64,000 nt of DNA from Pelomonas saccharophila_A (lineage in GTDB: Bacteria > Pseudomonadota > Gammaproteobacteria > Burkholderiales > Burkholderiaceae_C), in NCBI RefSeq assembly GCF_031458095.1, contig NZ_JAVDXU010000004.1, forward strand, positions 1 to 64,000, written 5' to 3'. Each line of letters opens with the position of its first letter. Within the stretch, counting starts at the first letter, position 1. The notes beneath the pieces are model-generated. The model worked only from the letters and a program-made list of their open reading frames with translations, was not told the DNA's origin and ran no database searches. Shown one piece after another: positions 50,701 to 60,026 of the stretch. The translations under genes and the position numbers were made by a program.

Positions 50701-52425
50701 CAGGTCACGGATGCTTCCGCCCTGACCGGCAAGGCCGAGATCCGCACCACCTCCATCGCCTCGCGGCTGGAGCGCCCGCGGGCCATCGAGGCCAAGGACT
50801 TCACCGTCGCCACGCGCCTGGAAGTCATCAGCAAGCTCGCCTCCCTCGGCCTGGACCTGGACGAGCTGGAAGTGCCCGGCATCGCCGAGAAGCAGACCAT
50901 CAACGGCACCCTCAAGGAGTTCGACCCCGGCGGCCAGCCGCTGCGCGCCGCGCCCATCAAGCTCAGCGCCCTGCGCCTGCGCTTCACCGACCTCAGCTTC
51001 GACCCCGACCCCGAAGACAAGGCCCGCGACGAGTCGGCCTATTTCCTCGGCGGCGTGGACCTGTCCGACCACACCATCGCCGTGCTGCGCGCCGCCGAAG
51101 GCATCGTGCGCAAATACCGTGACGCGCTGGACCGCTGCAAGAAGTCGCTGGCCGCCATCGACGCCAGCCTGGCCGGCCTGGCCTCGCGCCTGGCCCTGGT
51201 CGAGCGCGAGCTGGCCGAGTCGCGCCAGGACGTGGCCACCGCCCGCGCCCTGCTCGCCGAAGATCAGCAACGCGCCGCCGCGCTGAACGCCTCGCGCGAC
51301 GCCGTCATCGCCGAGAACGTCAAATTCCTCGCCTTCGCGCGCGCCCGCATCGGCAGCCGCACCGTGGCCCTGCCCTCGCGCCTGCTCGACTCGGCCCTGG
51401 AACCCGAGGCCGTGCCCGCCTGCCTGGCCGAGCACGACGACCCGCCCGGCGACGTGGCCGCCATGATCGGCATCGTCAGACACGCCCCGGTCGACTGGTT
51501 CCCGGCCATGCGCGCTCATCTGAGCCTGCTCGACACCCATTTCGTCGCCGATCGCGTCCTCACCGCCCTGCCAGCCTCGGCCGCGGCCATCAACGCCACC
51601 AGCGTCAGCGCCCTGACCCTGCTCAATGGCCTGGCCGGCGGCGCCAGCCAGCAGATCGCCTTCAATGCCGTGCGCGCCCAGGCCGAGAGCGTGACCCTGG
51701 CCCGCAGCGAGGCCCTGCCCTTTGCGGGCGCGGCCCTGTCCTCGGCCTCGCTGGGGCTGGTGGGCAAGATCGACCTCATCGCCAGGAGCGCATCGCTGGC
51801 CGACCTGGCCGCCGCCAACGCGGAGCGCAATCTGCTGAACCGCCGCGTGACGGAAGAGCTGGCCCGCATTGCCCAGGTGGCCACCTGCCTGCATGCGCGC
51901 CTGTCCGAGGTGCGCGCCGGCATCCGCCTCGACTGGGCCGAGCGCTTCAGCCAGTTCGACAGCGTGGGTGACCTGGGCGATCTGTCGACCCTGCCCCATT
52001 TCGCCGAGCTGGATCGCGATGACCGCGAGGACATCCGCGACCTGGCTTCCTGGCTGCGCCGCCGCGTCGATGCCAACCAGCCACGCGCCGTGGCGCTGAT
52101 GGCGGCCCTGGTGCGCGTCTGCGTGCTGGCCGCCAGCCACAGCCCCGCTGGGCAATTGCTGACCGGCCGGCTGGTGCGGCCCGTCCCCATCCACCCCGGC
52201 GTGCGTTTCGAGGTCCAGCCCTCGCTGCCCGACCGCCTGCGCGTCGGCATGAAGGTGCAGCTGATGGACCCGGTGCTGGATGCGGCGGCCGGCGTGAACC
52301 GCATCGCCGCCCATGCCGTCGTGGCCGACATCGTCGGCGGCATCGCCCATGTCAGCGTGACCCAGACCGTGCAGGCCGGCTTCACACCGAGTGCGCGGTC
52401 CACGGTGAACTTCCTGCTGGGTTGA
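47791..52425 (+). CDS. Giant eCIS accessory protein, family 'GVVxGLxV' member 3, possible fibre/receptor-binding
   Basis: 1544 residues, the longest gene here. Order: the shared module (AGVVEGLGLAF ... IEPGMALSAGGEEVVV, about 90-150); a long unassigned part; the second shared module near 417 (LSPIDLAVRDSICVYVPVP); a LamG-like sandwich around 540-680 marked by SWEHRAYWGENLIGWG and VAFTLFDGQALFG; helical parts; a coiled coil at about 1110-1175 (ASLAGLASRLALVERELAES); and a C-terminal domain ending in a beta-rich segment. A lectin-like sandwich plus coiled coil suits a tail fibre or target-binding arm. No signal peptide. Particle location is inferred from the operon only. Confidence 0.65.
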   Translation: MASDRSTPALDGSRIVALKVTPPAGTARGQHLALDPGEVAVAVQPRLSSRTAPDGERRMNAFAGRALTAPLLEAEQNQRARRIALLNRALSAGVVEGLGLAFDDDAIVAIDTASAPLPEGGLELDSVRRITIEPGMALSAGGEEVVVPAAFSFDLLDLPVVAPPWLLSNADPAPALPAEADGSVLFARATGRSLRTLLAAGRPLPQVGIVVLEPIEHRVVEGADPFDQCERDLDAEAFEDQVRQDAARPVFYAWPDEWLPLPAPGNSWRNALAHAVFAREAQLGNSQSMPWQASGVPLALVAVNTAWQPLFADRAAVARLGGCPRAEAHARLGAGTRFLWQARIDQFTEQLTEAAAAGADTQALGEQMLTLPPAGLLPRDAVNARAARQSFFPATLDVAALPLPIEQLDAVLEAAAGLSPIDLAVRDSICVYVPVPQTLFDPKLLLIEEVDADHKIADAIERYVDDRADWLRRRQRQRLQREALSIAAEGPDNTDAVPDPADDPLRVEDERLLPLLPAPAGLLHRSANVRGLHQHFLDHATETLAVAKGDVLFAWVQLDREFPPRSLMLQWQLGTSWEHRAYWGENLIGWGVDGTPSRLQQSTDQPPRVPTPGRWHRLEIPAAALALEDTAVGGVAFTLFDGQALFGPVGVLRDGVETVWLDQKTLDSGTLRGEGESWDFVAAADADTAFENAYDTRADANGGRESTELATLLADPLIAGRKLAPVTGDDSKLTPTEADPVKRGFQTLAALIQANGLRQTVADLSSRSDEADDAVNLGYLRVQTDMYRLRQTVLKTSQASRFAVSPALTQIADLDNASATREQLSDFYGTVKSATQLTRPDGATAPPVFPIRTRTGGIAPVPMPRGMARAAAAEVNAERAAALNVSSNVGLGKSVGGFMTPAPSPIRVIATPVSGIGSVIGPIASFTPPAAPAAAGLGAIVGSQLAFDPRFNLGGLVPLAPVAAPPPPSTQVTDASALTGKAEIRTTSIASRLERPRAIEAKDFTVATRLEVISKLASLGLDLDELEVPGIAEKQTINGTLKEFDPGGQPLRAAPIKLSALRLRFTDLSFDPDPEDKARDESAYFLGGVDLSDHTIAVLRAAEGIVRKYRDALDRCKKSLAAIDASLAGLASRLALVERELAESRQDVATARALLAEDQQRAAALNASRDAVIAENVKFLAFARARIGSRTVALPSRLLDSALEPEAVPACLAEHDDPPGDVAAMIGIVRHAPVDWFPAMRAHLSLLDTHFVADRVLTALPASAAAINATSVSALTLLNGLAGGASQQIAFNAVRAQAESVTLARSEALPFAGAALSSASLGLVGKIDLIARSASLADLAAANAERNLLNRRVTEELARIAQVATCLHARLSEVRAGIRLDWAERFSQFDSVGDLGDLSTLPHFAELDRDDREDIRDLASWLRRRVDANQPRAVALMAALVRVCVLAASHSPAGQLLTGRLVRPVPIHPGVRFEVQPSLPDRLRVGMKVQLMDPVLDAAAGVNRIAAHAVVADIVGGIAHVSVTQTVQAGFTPSARSTVNFLLG

Positions 52426-52432
52426 TGCAGCC

Positions 52433-53740
52433 ATGGCCACGGCCGAAGTCACCGTCCAACGCCTGCGGCTGAGGTCGCGGGCAGCCGTGCCTGGCCTGGT
52501 GCCGAATGTGGAAGACGCACTGCGGGTGTCCAGCAAGCCGGTGGCGCTGCTGAACCGGCTGGTGCTGGTGCGGCGCCTGCGCTTGCGCACGGCGGCGGGA
52601 GCGAGCGCGCAGGCCCTGGCCCAGCAGCTGGAGCGGGCCTGGCAACAGCTGGCGGCGCTGGCCCAACCCATCGAACAGGCCAGCGACACGGCCGACGCGG
52701 TGTGGGCAACCAGCCTGGCCGTGGCACGCCAGGCGCTGCTGAGGCGATGGCTGCGCGGCGAGCCGACCGAGGCCTGGTTCTGGCGGCGCCTGCATGCGCC
52801 GCATGCGGACGGGGCATGGCCCGAGCGTGCCGTGGCGCTGCTGCTGGCCGTCGATGAAGAAGCCGCGCCGGCAGGCGTCATCGCTTCCCTGCGTCAACAG
52901 GCCCTGCAGGCGCGCGCACTGCTGGCGCTGATCGCCCAGCACCGGATGACGGCGCCATTCATCCAGGCCATCACCGAGACGCAGGCGCAGGCCGTGCTGG
53001 GCCGGATCCGGGCGCTGGACGAAGCGCCGCCCCTGGCCCATCGCCCGCTTCCCGCCGCGTCACCGGCCGCTCGCGCGGTGGCGCCATGGACACGGCTTTT
53101 CGAGCTCATGACGGCCCTGTCCTCTGCCGCTGAAGACTCGCCGGCCGAGCGCTTCCCGGCGTCTTCGTTGGAGATCACCGCCGGCCCAACGGAGAAAGCC
53201 CGGCTTGCCGCGGATGCCGATGCGCCGGCCTTGCCAGCGCCCCGCCCTCCCGCCATCGCGGCCATGGTCAAGCTCACCCCCAGGCCGCTCGCCGCATCAC
53301 CGAGTCAGCTCCTCCTCGACCCAGGTCTCGCCAGCCGCTGGTCCGGCCTCTGGTTGCTCCTGCCCCTGCTGCTGCGCCATGGCCTGGACGACACCAACGA
53401 CCCGTTGGCCGCCTGGGCCGGCGCGATGCGGTCTGCATGCCACCGCTTGCGCATTCCGGGCGACGACCCCATCCACAACGCACTCGCCGGCCTGGACCTG
53501 CCGACGACGCCGGACCCGCACTGGCTGCGCACCGCCCGCGTCGCCGCGGTCCAGGACGCGCGCCTGCCCCTGCTGCGCATCGCCCGTCGCCGCGGCGCGG
53601 CCTGGATCTCGCCGGAACGCATCGACATCGAGTTCCCGCCCGCATCGCTGGACCTGCGCATCCGCCGCGCCGGCTTCGACATCAATCCCGGCTTCGTCCC
53701 CTGGCTGGGCCGCATCGTGCACTTCCATTACCCGTCATGA
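52433..53740 (+). CDS. eCIS tape-measure-like protein (Pvc14/Afp14?)
   Basis: 435 residues, mostly Ala/Leu-rich helices. Two marks recall CIS tape-measure proteins: a hydrophobic LWLLLPLLLRHGLDD (the LLhPFLp-type motif) and a closing LDLRIRRAGFDINPGFVPWLGRIV. The size is smaller than usual for the family, and the hydrophobic motif could also suggest a membrane-associated segment. A tape measure would set the tube length before ejection. It lies directly before the ATPase gene, the place of Pvc14, with an ATGA overlap. I regard the call as probable, not certain. Confidence 0.5.
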   Translation: MATAEVTVQRLRLRSRAAVPGLVPNVEDALRVSSKPVALLNRLVLVRRLRLRTAAGASAQALAQQLERAWQQLAALAQPIEQASDTADAVWATSLAVARQALLRRWLRGEPTEAWFWRRLHAPHADGAWPERAVALLLAVDEEAAPAGVIASLRQQALQARALLALIAQHRMTAPFIQAITETQAQAVLGRIRALDEAPPLAHRPLPAASPAARAVAPWTRLFELMTALSSAAEDSPAERFPASSLEITAGPTEKARLAADADAPALPAPRPPAIAAMVKLTPRPLAASPSQLLLDPGLASRWSGLWLLLPLLLRHGLDDTNDPLAAWAGAMRSACHRLRIPGDDPIHNALAGLDLPTTPDPHWLRTARVAAVQDARLPLLRIARRRGAAWISPERIDIEFPPASLDLRIRRAGFDINPGFVPWLGRIVHFHYPS

Positions 53741-55692
53741 ACGCCGCCGACCTGCCGCCCCAACTGACGATGCGCCCGCGCGACTTCGGCCTGGCGGCCC
53801 TGGGCGCCTTGCTCATCCATCCGGGCGACCCGGCCGCGGCGCCCGAGGAACGTTTTCTGCGCGACGCTCTGGCCGCCGCCGGTGGGGCGGACTGGTGTCT
53901 GCACGCGCTGGCCAGCCTGGACAAGGACGCCGCCCTGGCCCGCGCCCGCCATGCCTTCGGCCTCAGCGCCATCGAAACCCTGGCCCTGGCCCTGGTCGCC
54001 TCGGTGGAGGACGACCCGCTGGTCTGCCGCGTCATCGCCTGGATGCAGTCGCCCCAACCCAGCCCACGGCCGACCCTGGCCCTGCTCGCCCGCGCCTTCG
54101 CGCCGCTGCTGGAAGGCTTCAGCGTTGCCGATCCGCAGCGCGGCGAGGCCGCCACTCTGCATGGCCTGGCTTATGGCCCCGCGACGCGCCACGGCCTGCT
54201 GCAAGCCGAGGAGCCCAACGCCTCGCGCCCGCTGTGCGAGACCACGCTGCGCGTGCCCGCCCCCATCGCCGCCGCCCTGGCCGGCGTGGCCTGCGACTGG
54301 CCCGGCGCGCCCGTGCCGGCGCTGTGGCCCGTGGCCGCCGTCCCCGCTCTGGATACGGCGCTCGCTGATTGGGCCCGCGACCTCGCCGCCATGCCGCGCT
54401 CCGGCCTCGTCATCCGCAGCGCCGCACCGCATGAAGCGCGTGGCCTAGCAGCCGATCTCGTCCGCCGTCTCGGCGCCGAGCCGGCCTGGTTTTCCAGCAC
54501 CGAGGCCCTGCCGCCCGGCGCCGAGGCCTGGCTGGTGCTGACCGGCCGCGTGCCCGTCTTCGAGATCGACGGCGCACCCGGCGCCGTGATCACGCTGCCG
54601 GCCCTGGCTGTCTATGACGGCCCGGCCCTGGTCGTCACCGGCCTGGACGGCGGCGTGCGCCGCGATGGCCCCATGGCCGATTGGCGCGTGCCCCTGCCCG
54701 ATGCCGCCACGCGCGCCGCGCTCTGGCACGAGGCCCTGGCCGACACGGCGCTCGCGGCGCAAGCCACCGAGCGCTACCGCGCCGGCTATGCCCAGATCAG
54801 CGACCACGCCCGCCTCGCCCGCCTGCTCGGCGCCGGCCGGGCCACGGCGGAGAGCCTGCATCGCGCCGCCCTGATGACACCCTCGGGCCGCGCCCTCGAC
54901 GCGCTGGCCCAGCCGCTGAGCGAAGCCGTGCCCGACGCCGCCCTCATCGCCAGCCCGGCGTTGCGCGCCGAGCTCGAGCGCATCGTGCAGCGCTGCGCCC
55001 AGCGCGAGACCCTGCACGCCGGCCTGGGCGCCGCGGCCCGCACCCGCGCCAGCGACGGCGTGCGCATGCTGTTCACCGGCGGCTCCGGCACCGGCAAGTC
55101 CCTGGCCGGCCAATGGCTGGCGCACCGCCTGGGCCTGCCCATCTACCGCGTCGACCTGGCGGCCATGCTGAGCAAATGGATAGGCGACACCGAGAAGAAC
55201 CTGGCCGAGCTGCTGGCCCGCGCCGAGCATGCCGACGCGGTGCTGCTCTTCGACGAGGCCGACACCCTGTTCGGCAAGCGCACCGAGGTGGCCAGTGCCA
55301 ACGACCGCTTCGCCAATGCCCAGACCAACTACCTGCTGCAGCGCATCGAGACCCACAGCGGCATCGTCGTGCTGACCAGCAACAGCCGCGCCCGTTTCGA
55401 CCCGGCCTTCGCACGGCGGCTGGACTTCATCATCGATTTCGTCGCACCCGACGCGACGGCGCGGCGCAGCCTCTGGCAGGCCCATCTCGGCGACGCCAGC
55501 GACTGCAGCGCCGCCGATCTGAACCGGCTGGCGGCCCTGGGCGACTTTGCCGGCGGCCATGTGCGCAATGCCGTGCTGGCCGCCGCCGCCCAGGCCCGCG
55601 CCCGCGGCGAGCGCATCGCCTATGCGGACATCGCCGACGGCCTGCGCGCCGAATACCGCAAGCTGGGGCGCAGCGCGCCCTCCGATCTGTAG
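53737..55692 (+). CDS. AAA+ ATPase of the eCIS (Pvc15/Afp15-like)
   Basis: 651 residues. The C-terminal third is a classic AAA+ module: FTGGSGTGKSLAG (Walker A, near residue 446), SKWIGDTEKNL, LLFDEADTLFGKR (Walker B, near 501), NYLLQRIE, LTSNSRARFDPAFARRLDF (sensor 1 and Arg finger) and GGHVRNAVLAAA (sensor 2). The N-terminal 430 residues are a degenerate helical/AAA-like part seen in this subfamily. Afp15/Pvc15 is needed for assembly or cargo loading. The frame open upstream of 53737 is shadow; ATGA overlap with the tape-measure gene fixes the start. Confidence 0.95.
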   Translation: MNAADLPPQLTMRPRDFGLAALGALLIHPGDPAAAPEERFLRDALAAAGGADWCLHALASLDKDAALARARHAFGLSAIETLALALVASVEDDPLVCRVIAWMQSPQPSPRPTLALLARAFAPLLEGFSVADPQRGEAATLHGLAYGPATRHGLLQAEEPNASRPLCETTLRVPAPIAAALAGVACDWPGAPVPALWPVAAVPALDTALADWARDLAAMPRSGLVIRSAAPHEARGLAADLVRRLGAEPAWFSSTEALPPGAEAWLVLTGRVPVFEIDGAPGAVITLPALAVYDGPALVVTGLDGGVRRDGPMADWRVPLPDAATRAALWHEALADTALAAQATERYRAGYAQISDHARLARLLGAGRATAESLHRAALMTPSGRALDALAQPLSEAVPDAALIASPALRAELERIVQRCAQRETLHAGLGAAARTRASDGVRMLFTGGSGTGKSLAGQWLAHRLGLPIYRVDLAAMLSKWIGDTEKNLAELLARAEHADAVLLFDEADTLFGKRTEVASANDRFANAQTNYLLQRIETHSGIVVLTSNSRARFDPAFARRLDFIIDFVAPDATARRSLWQAHLGDASDCSAADLNRLAALGDFAGGHVRNAVLAAAAQARARGERIAYADIADGLRAEYRKLGRSAPSDL

Positions 55693-55701
55693 CGACCGAT
55701 C

Positions 55702-58700
55702 ATGCAGGCGCGCACCGCCACCGCACGCAAGCCGCGAGGCACGGCCAGTCGCGGGCCACCGCGCGCAGCGGCTGCCAAATCATCGGCCGCAGGCCTGCCC
55801 CGCTATCTGCAGGACAAGGCCGGCCGCGGCCAGCCGCTGCCGGCGCCGGTGCGCGCCGAGATGGAAAGCCGCTTCGGCGCGCCGCTGGCCGACGTGCGCG
55901 TGCATACCGATGGCGCCGCCGCCGACTCTGCGGCCGGCATGGGTGCTCGGGCCTACACGGCCGGCAACGACATCGTCTTCGGCGCCGCGCATTTCGCGCC
56001 GGAGAGCCCGTCAGGCCGCGGCCTGCTCGCGCATGAACTCACCCATGTCGTGCAGCAGCGCCGCGCGGACACGCCCGCCACCCAGCCGAGCGCGGCGGAC
56101 GGTGGCGCCCATCACGACAAGGCCGAACGCGAGGCCGAGGCCAACGCGAAGAAGGTGGCCAGCAGCGCGCCGCTGACGGCCAAGGAACAGCCGGCCGCCG
56201 CTGTGCAGCGCGACGGCATCCTGGACAGCCTCGGCAATGCCGCTGGCGCCGTGGCCGATTTCGGCGGCGATGTCGTGGATGCCGGCGTCGACGCGGCCGG
56301 CGCGGCGGTCGACGCCGTGGGCGAGGCCATCGGTGCCGTCGCGATGCGCCTGGTGCGCGAGGTGGCGCCCAGCCTGGTACCCGTCATCGAGCGCGGTCCC
56401 ATGGCCCTGTTGCGCGAGATGGTGTCCTCGGCACTGGACGGACTGGCCTCGGCCCTGAACGCCCTGGACCCGAGCGGCACGCTGACGGCCATGCTGGGCG
56501 TGTTCACCGGCCTGGTCGAGCGGGCCAGCGGCATCGCGGCGGCACTGATCTCGGGCGACTGCCAGCCGCTGCTGAACGCCATCGACGAGCTCAAGACCTT
56601 TGTGACGGAAGTGGCCGGCGAAGCCTGGGAGCGCTTGACGACCTTCCTGCAGCCCATCGGCGACTTCTTCACCGACCTGTGGAACGGCTATGGCGCGCCG
56701 GCCATCGAGTGGCTGCGCGAGAAAGCCGGCGCCGTGTGGGCGCGCATCGAGGCCTTCGGCACCGATATCTGGAACTGGACGGCGCCGGTGCGCAACGCCG
56801 TGGGCGACGCCTGGGGCTGGGTCAAGGAGCAGCTGTTCGGGCCCGAGGAGGCCGCGGGTGGTGGTGTGGGCGACAGCTCCGGCGGCATCGTCGGCTGGAT
56901 CACGACCAAGGCCGGCGAGGCCTGGGACTGGGTCAAGGAGCAGACCGCCCCCGTCTGGCAGCCCATCGCCGCCACGGCCCAGAAGGTGGCCGACATGCTG
57001 CCGCCGCCGTGGATGCGCAACTTCGGCCAGCAGATGCAGCAGATGTCCACGCAGCTGAATGCGTCGGCCACGGCCATGGAAGGCGGCGACGGCGTGGCCG
57101 AGAACCGCGACACGCTGGCTGCCGTGCTGCCATCGGTCACGCAGGTCATCGGCACGGTGCGTGACGTCATCGTCGAGGCCGGCGGCTGGGTGTCGACCAA
57201 GGTCGGCGCCCTGGGCGGCGCCGTGTCCTCGCTGATGGGCAGCCTGCGCTCCAGCAGCCTGATGGCCATGCTGGCCAATGCCCTGGGCTGGCTGGAGGAC
57301 GCGGCCCTGCGCCTGGTCAGCTGGGCCGACGAGCAGGTGCGCGGCCTGTTCGACTGGCTGCTGCAGGGCTTTGATGCGCTGACGCCCTTCATCGAAAACG
57401 TGGCCGGCGTGGTGCGCCGCCTCATCGGCGTCGTCACCGACCTGATGCGCCTGCCCCAGCTCATCCTGTCCAGCGTCTGGGAGGCCATCCCCTGCTGCAT
57501 CCGCGAACCCGTCAAGAACTTCGTCTTCAACCAGATCCTGTCGCGCATCCCCGTCTTCGGCCAGTTCTTCAGCGACCCGACGCTGTGGCCGCGCGTGCAG
57601 GCCACGGCCCTGCGCATCCTGCGCCAGGTCTTCGTCGATGGCGACCTGGCCGGTGCGGCCTGGACCTTCTTCCAGTCGGTGCTGCGCGTGCTGGGCCTGC
57701 CGCCGGAGCTGGTGGTGCAGGTGCTGGCCAAGGCCGCCGCGGCCATCGGCGACATCCTGACCGACCCGGTGGGCTTCCTCATCAACCTGCTGGGCGCCGT
57801 CAAGGCCGGCTTCGGGCGCTTTTTCGACAACATAGCCACCCATCTGCTCAACGGCGTCAGCGGCTGGCTGTTCGGCCAGGCCCAGAACGCCGGCATCACG
57901 CCGCCGACGGACTTCTCCATCGGCTCCATCTTCGGCTTCGTGCTGCAGGTGCTGGGCATCACCGTCGAGCACATCTTCGAACGCCTGACGCTGAAGCTGG
58001 ATGCCAGCACGGTGCGCCGCCTGCGCCAGATCATGAACCTGGCCACCGGCGCCTGGCACTTCCTGTCCATCCTCATCAACGAGGGGCCGGCGGGGCTGTG
58101 GGTGGAGATCCAGAACCAGCTGTCCAACCTCTGGGACCGCGTGCTGGACGGCGTCATCAGCTGGGTGACGGACGCCATCATCGGCCGCGCCACGCGCTGG
58201 CTGATGAGCCTGTTGGACGTGACCGGCATCATGCCCGTCATCAACACCCTGGTGGCCGTCTACAACGCCATCGAATCCTTTGTGCAATACCTGCGCGAGA
58301 TGCTGGAGATCGTCTCGCGCGTGCTCGACGGCGTCCTGGACATCGCCCACGGCGCCATCGACGGCGCGGCCGGCTTCCTGGAGGACGCCCTGGACCGCGC
58401 CATGCCGGTGGCCATCGGCTTCCTGGCCAACCAGTTCGGCCTGGGCCGCATCGGCGAGCGCATGCACGAGCTGCTGGAGACGGTGCGCACCCTGGTCGAC
58501 CAGGCCATCGACTGGCTGATCGACCGCGCCATCGAGCTGGGCCAGGCCTTCATCGCGATGGCACGTCGCGGCGCGGCGGCGGTGCGCGACGCGGTGGGCT
58601 CGGTCGTGCAGTGGTGGCACGAGCGCTTCAGCTTCACGACGGCAAGCGGCGAACCGCATGAGCTCTATATCGAAGGCGAAGGCGAGGAAGGCGAGCTGAT

Positions 58701-59592
58701 GGTGGCCTCGACGCCACAGCGCTTCCCGGCCTTCCTGGCCGCGTTGCCGGCCAGCGCGGACCGCACGGAGGCCCAGGACAAATACCACCGCCTTCAGCAG
58801 TTGCGTCGCCGCGCCCGCTCGCTGAGCAGCACGCCGCCGGCAGCGGGCACGGCAGCGACCGCGGGCGCTTCGGCCGACCCCATGACCTCAAGCGATCCGC
58901 AGGTGGTGTCCGCTGCCATCGTCGCGCTGATCACCGAGATCGCCGGCATCACCCGCCGCCTGATGCCGGCCGGTGGCGGCGCCGCCACGCCGCCGGTATT
59001 CAGTTCGGTCACGGCCCAGGGTTGGGGGCACACCGCGCGGATCGACCTGCTGAATGCCCAGCGCTCGCATTGGCCCGTGCGCGGCAGCGAACCCAGCGTC
59101 AGCTCGGCCCGCTGGACGCGGCTGGCCAAGCGCCGCAGCGACGGCAACGCCGGTGACCACCTCTACGTCAAGGGACATCTGCTCAACCACAACCTGGACG
59201 GTCCGGGCAATCTCTGGGAGAACCTCGGCCCCATCACGCAGGAAGCCAACAACCGCGGCGGCGGATCGATGCTGCATGCCTTCGAAACGGCGGTGAAGAC
59301 CGCCGTGGACGGCGGCGGCTCGGCGCGCAACTTCAACGTGACGATGAACTACGGCGGCAGCAACCGGCAGTCCGACCTGGCCCAGATTGACGCCGCCCTC
59401 GCGGCCACGGGAGGCAACGACGCGCGCCTGCAAGCCATCCGCGGTGTCGTCGAGGAGGAACAGTACATCCCGACCTCGGTGAGCTGCCGCGCCGAGATCC
59501 TCGACAGCAGCGGCAGCCCGACCGCCACCCTGAACGTGCCCGTGGACAACCGCTTCACCACCCGTTGGCAGAACTACACCGTCGTCCCATGA
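55702..59592 (+). CDS. eCIS core-domain (DUF4157) protein with nuclease-like C-terminus, predicted effector
   Basis: 1296 residues, no signal peptide. Residues about 45-120 form DUF4157, with RFGAPLADVRVHTD, AYTAGNDIVFG and GLLAHELTHVVQQ, an intact HExxH metal motif; this domain marks cargo of eCIS particles. The middle (about 190-980) is Trp-rich and amphipathic-helical with no known family. The C-terminus from about 1080 has YVKGHLLNHNLDGPGNLWENL, then QEANN and ETAVKTAV, in the manner of DNA/RNA non-specific endonuclease-like toxins (G-H-L-L ... N-L ... N). The predicted role is a nuclease delivered by the particle. Target and activity are unproven. It starts ten bases after the ATPase stop. 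Confidence 0.87.
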   Translation: MQARTATARKPRGTASRGPPRAAAAKSSAAGLPRYLQDKAGRGQPLPAPVRAEMESRFGAPLADVRVHTDGAAADSAAGMGARAYTAGNDIVFGAAHFAPESPSGRGLLAHELTHVVQQRRADTPATQPSAADGGAHHDKAEREAEANAKKVASSAPLTAKEQPAAAVQRDGILDSLGNAAGAVADFGGDVVDAGVDAAGAAVDAVGEAIGAVAMRLVREVAPSLVPVIERGPMALLREMVSSALDGLASALNALDPSGTLTAMLGVFTGLVERASGIAAALISGDCQPLLNAIDELKTFVTEVAGEAWERLTTFLQPIGDFFTDLWNGYGAPAIEWLREKAGAVWARIEAFGTDIWNWTAPVRNAVGDAWGWVKEQLFGPEEAAGGGVGDSSGGIVGWITTKAGEAWDWVKEQTAPVWQPIAATAQKVADMLPPPWMRNFGQQMQQMSTQLNASATAMEGGDGVAENRDTLAAVLPSVTQVIGTVRDVIVEAGGWVSTKVGALGGAVSSLMGSLRSSSLMAMLANALGWLEDAALRLVSWADEQVRGLFDWLLQGFDALTPFIENVAGVVRRLIGVVTDLMRLPQLILSSVWEAIPCCIREPVKNFVFNQILSRIPVFGQFFSDPTLWPRVQATALRILRQVFVDGDLAGAAWTFFQSVLRVLGLPPELVVQVLAKAAAAIGDILTDPVGFLINLLGAVKAGFGRFFDNIATHLLNGVSGWLFGQAQNAGITPPTDFSIGSIFGFVLQVLGITVEHIFERLTLKLDASTVRRLRQIMNLATGAWHFLSILINEGPAGLWVEIQNQLSNLWDRVLDGVISWVTDAIIGRATRWLMSLLDVTGIMPVINTLVAVYNAIESFVQYLREMLEIVSRVLDGVLDIAHGAIDGAAGFLEDALDRAMPVAIGFLANQFGLGRIGERMHELLETVRTLVDQAIDWLIDRAIELGQAFIAMARRGAAAVRDAVGSVVQWWHERFSFTTASGEPHELYIEGEGEEGELMVASTPQRFPAFLAALPASADRTEAQDKYHRLQQLRRRARSLSSTPPAAGTAATAGASADPMTSSDPQVVSAAIVALITEIAGITRRLMPAGGGAATPPVFSSVTAQGWGHTARIDLLNAQRSHWPVRGSEPSVSSARWTRLAKRRSDGNAGDHLYVKGHLLNHNLDGPGNLWENLGPITQEANNRGGGSMLHAFETAVKTAVDGGGSARNFNVTMNYGGSNRQSDLAQIDAALAATGGNDARLQAIRGVVEEEQYIPTSVSCRAEILDSSGSPTATLNVPVDNRFTTRWQNYTVVP

Positions 59593-59939
59593 AGCGCCTG
59601 GAGCCTCCCATGCTGAACCGCGCCCTCTCCGAGCCCTGCACCTTCGCGCTGCTGCAATGGCCGGCGCTGGTCGGCCTGCTGTCCATCGACCAGCCCGGCC
59701 TGCCGTGGCTGGCCCTGCGCATCCTCGTCGGCCTGTGGCTGGCGGCCATGCTGGTCGCCGCCTACACCGGCGGGCGCGGCATGGGCTTTGGCAATGCCAT
59801 GCTGTTGCAATGCGGCCTGGTTGCGGCGGCGTGGTGGATGCACCCCTCGGCCTGGGCCTTTGCCTGGCTGGCCGCCATCCCCTTGCTGATGCTGGTCGCG
59901 CAGCGCCTGCGCCTGCGCCGGCTGGAGACGGCTGGCTGA
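59589..59939 (+). CDS. Four-helix small membrane protein, possible immunity or anchor
   Basis: 116 residues from ATG 59589, which overlaps the effector stop (ATGA); an ATG seven codons on (59610) is an alternative. Four hydrophobic segments are evident: FALLQWPALVGLLSI, ALRILVGLWLAAMLVAAY, NAMLLQCGLVAAAWWM and AWLAAIPLLMLVA. No family is recognised. Tight coupling with the cargo gene suggests a role in loading, membrane tethering or self-protection. A cytosolic nuclease would not need a membrane immunity protein, which argues for the other two. Last gene of the eCIS operon; the 87-base gap that follows contains a GGCC-flanked palindrome. Confidence 0.6.
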   Translation: MKRLEPPMLNRALSEPCTFALLQWPALVGLLSIDQPGLPWLALRILVGLWLAAMLVAAYTGGRGMGFGNAMLLQCGLVAAAWWMHPSAWAFAWLAAIPLLMLVAQRLRLRRLETAG

Positions 59940-60026
59940 GACGACAATGGCGGCCCGCGCGGCCACCAGACCTTGCTAAGTGATTGTTTTTGAACGGAAT
60001 GCTCTGACAGACCGACCGAGGCTCCC

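Noticed and set aside
46471..52881. Antisense open frame of 2136 codons, and many others of over 300 codons across the GC-rich parts
   Set aside because: They run opposite to well-supported genes, have no recognisable domains and an Arg/Gly/His-rich composition typical of shadow frames in high-GC DNA.
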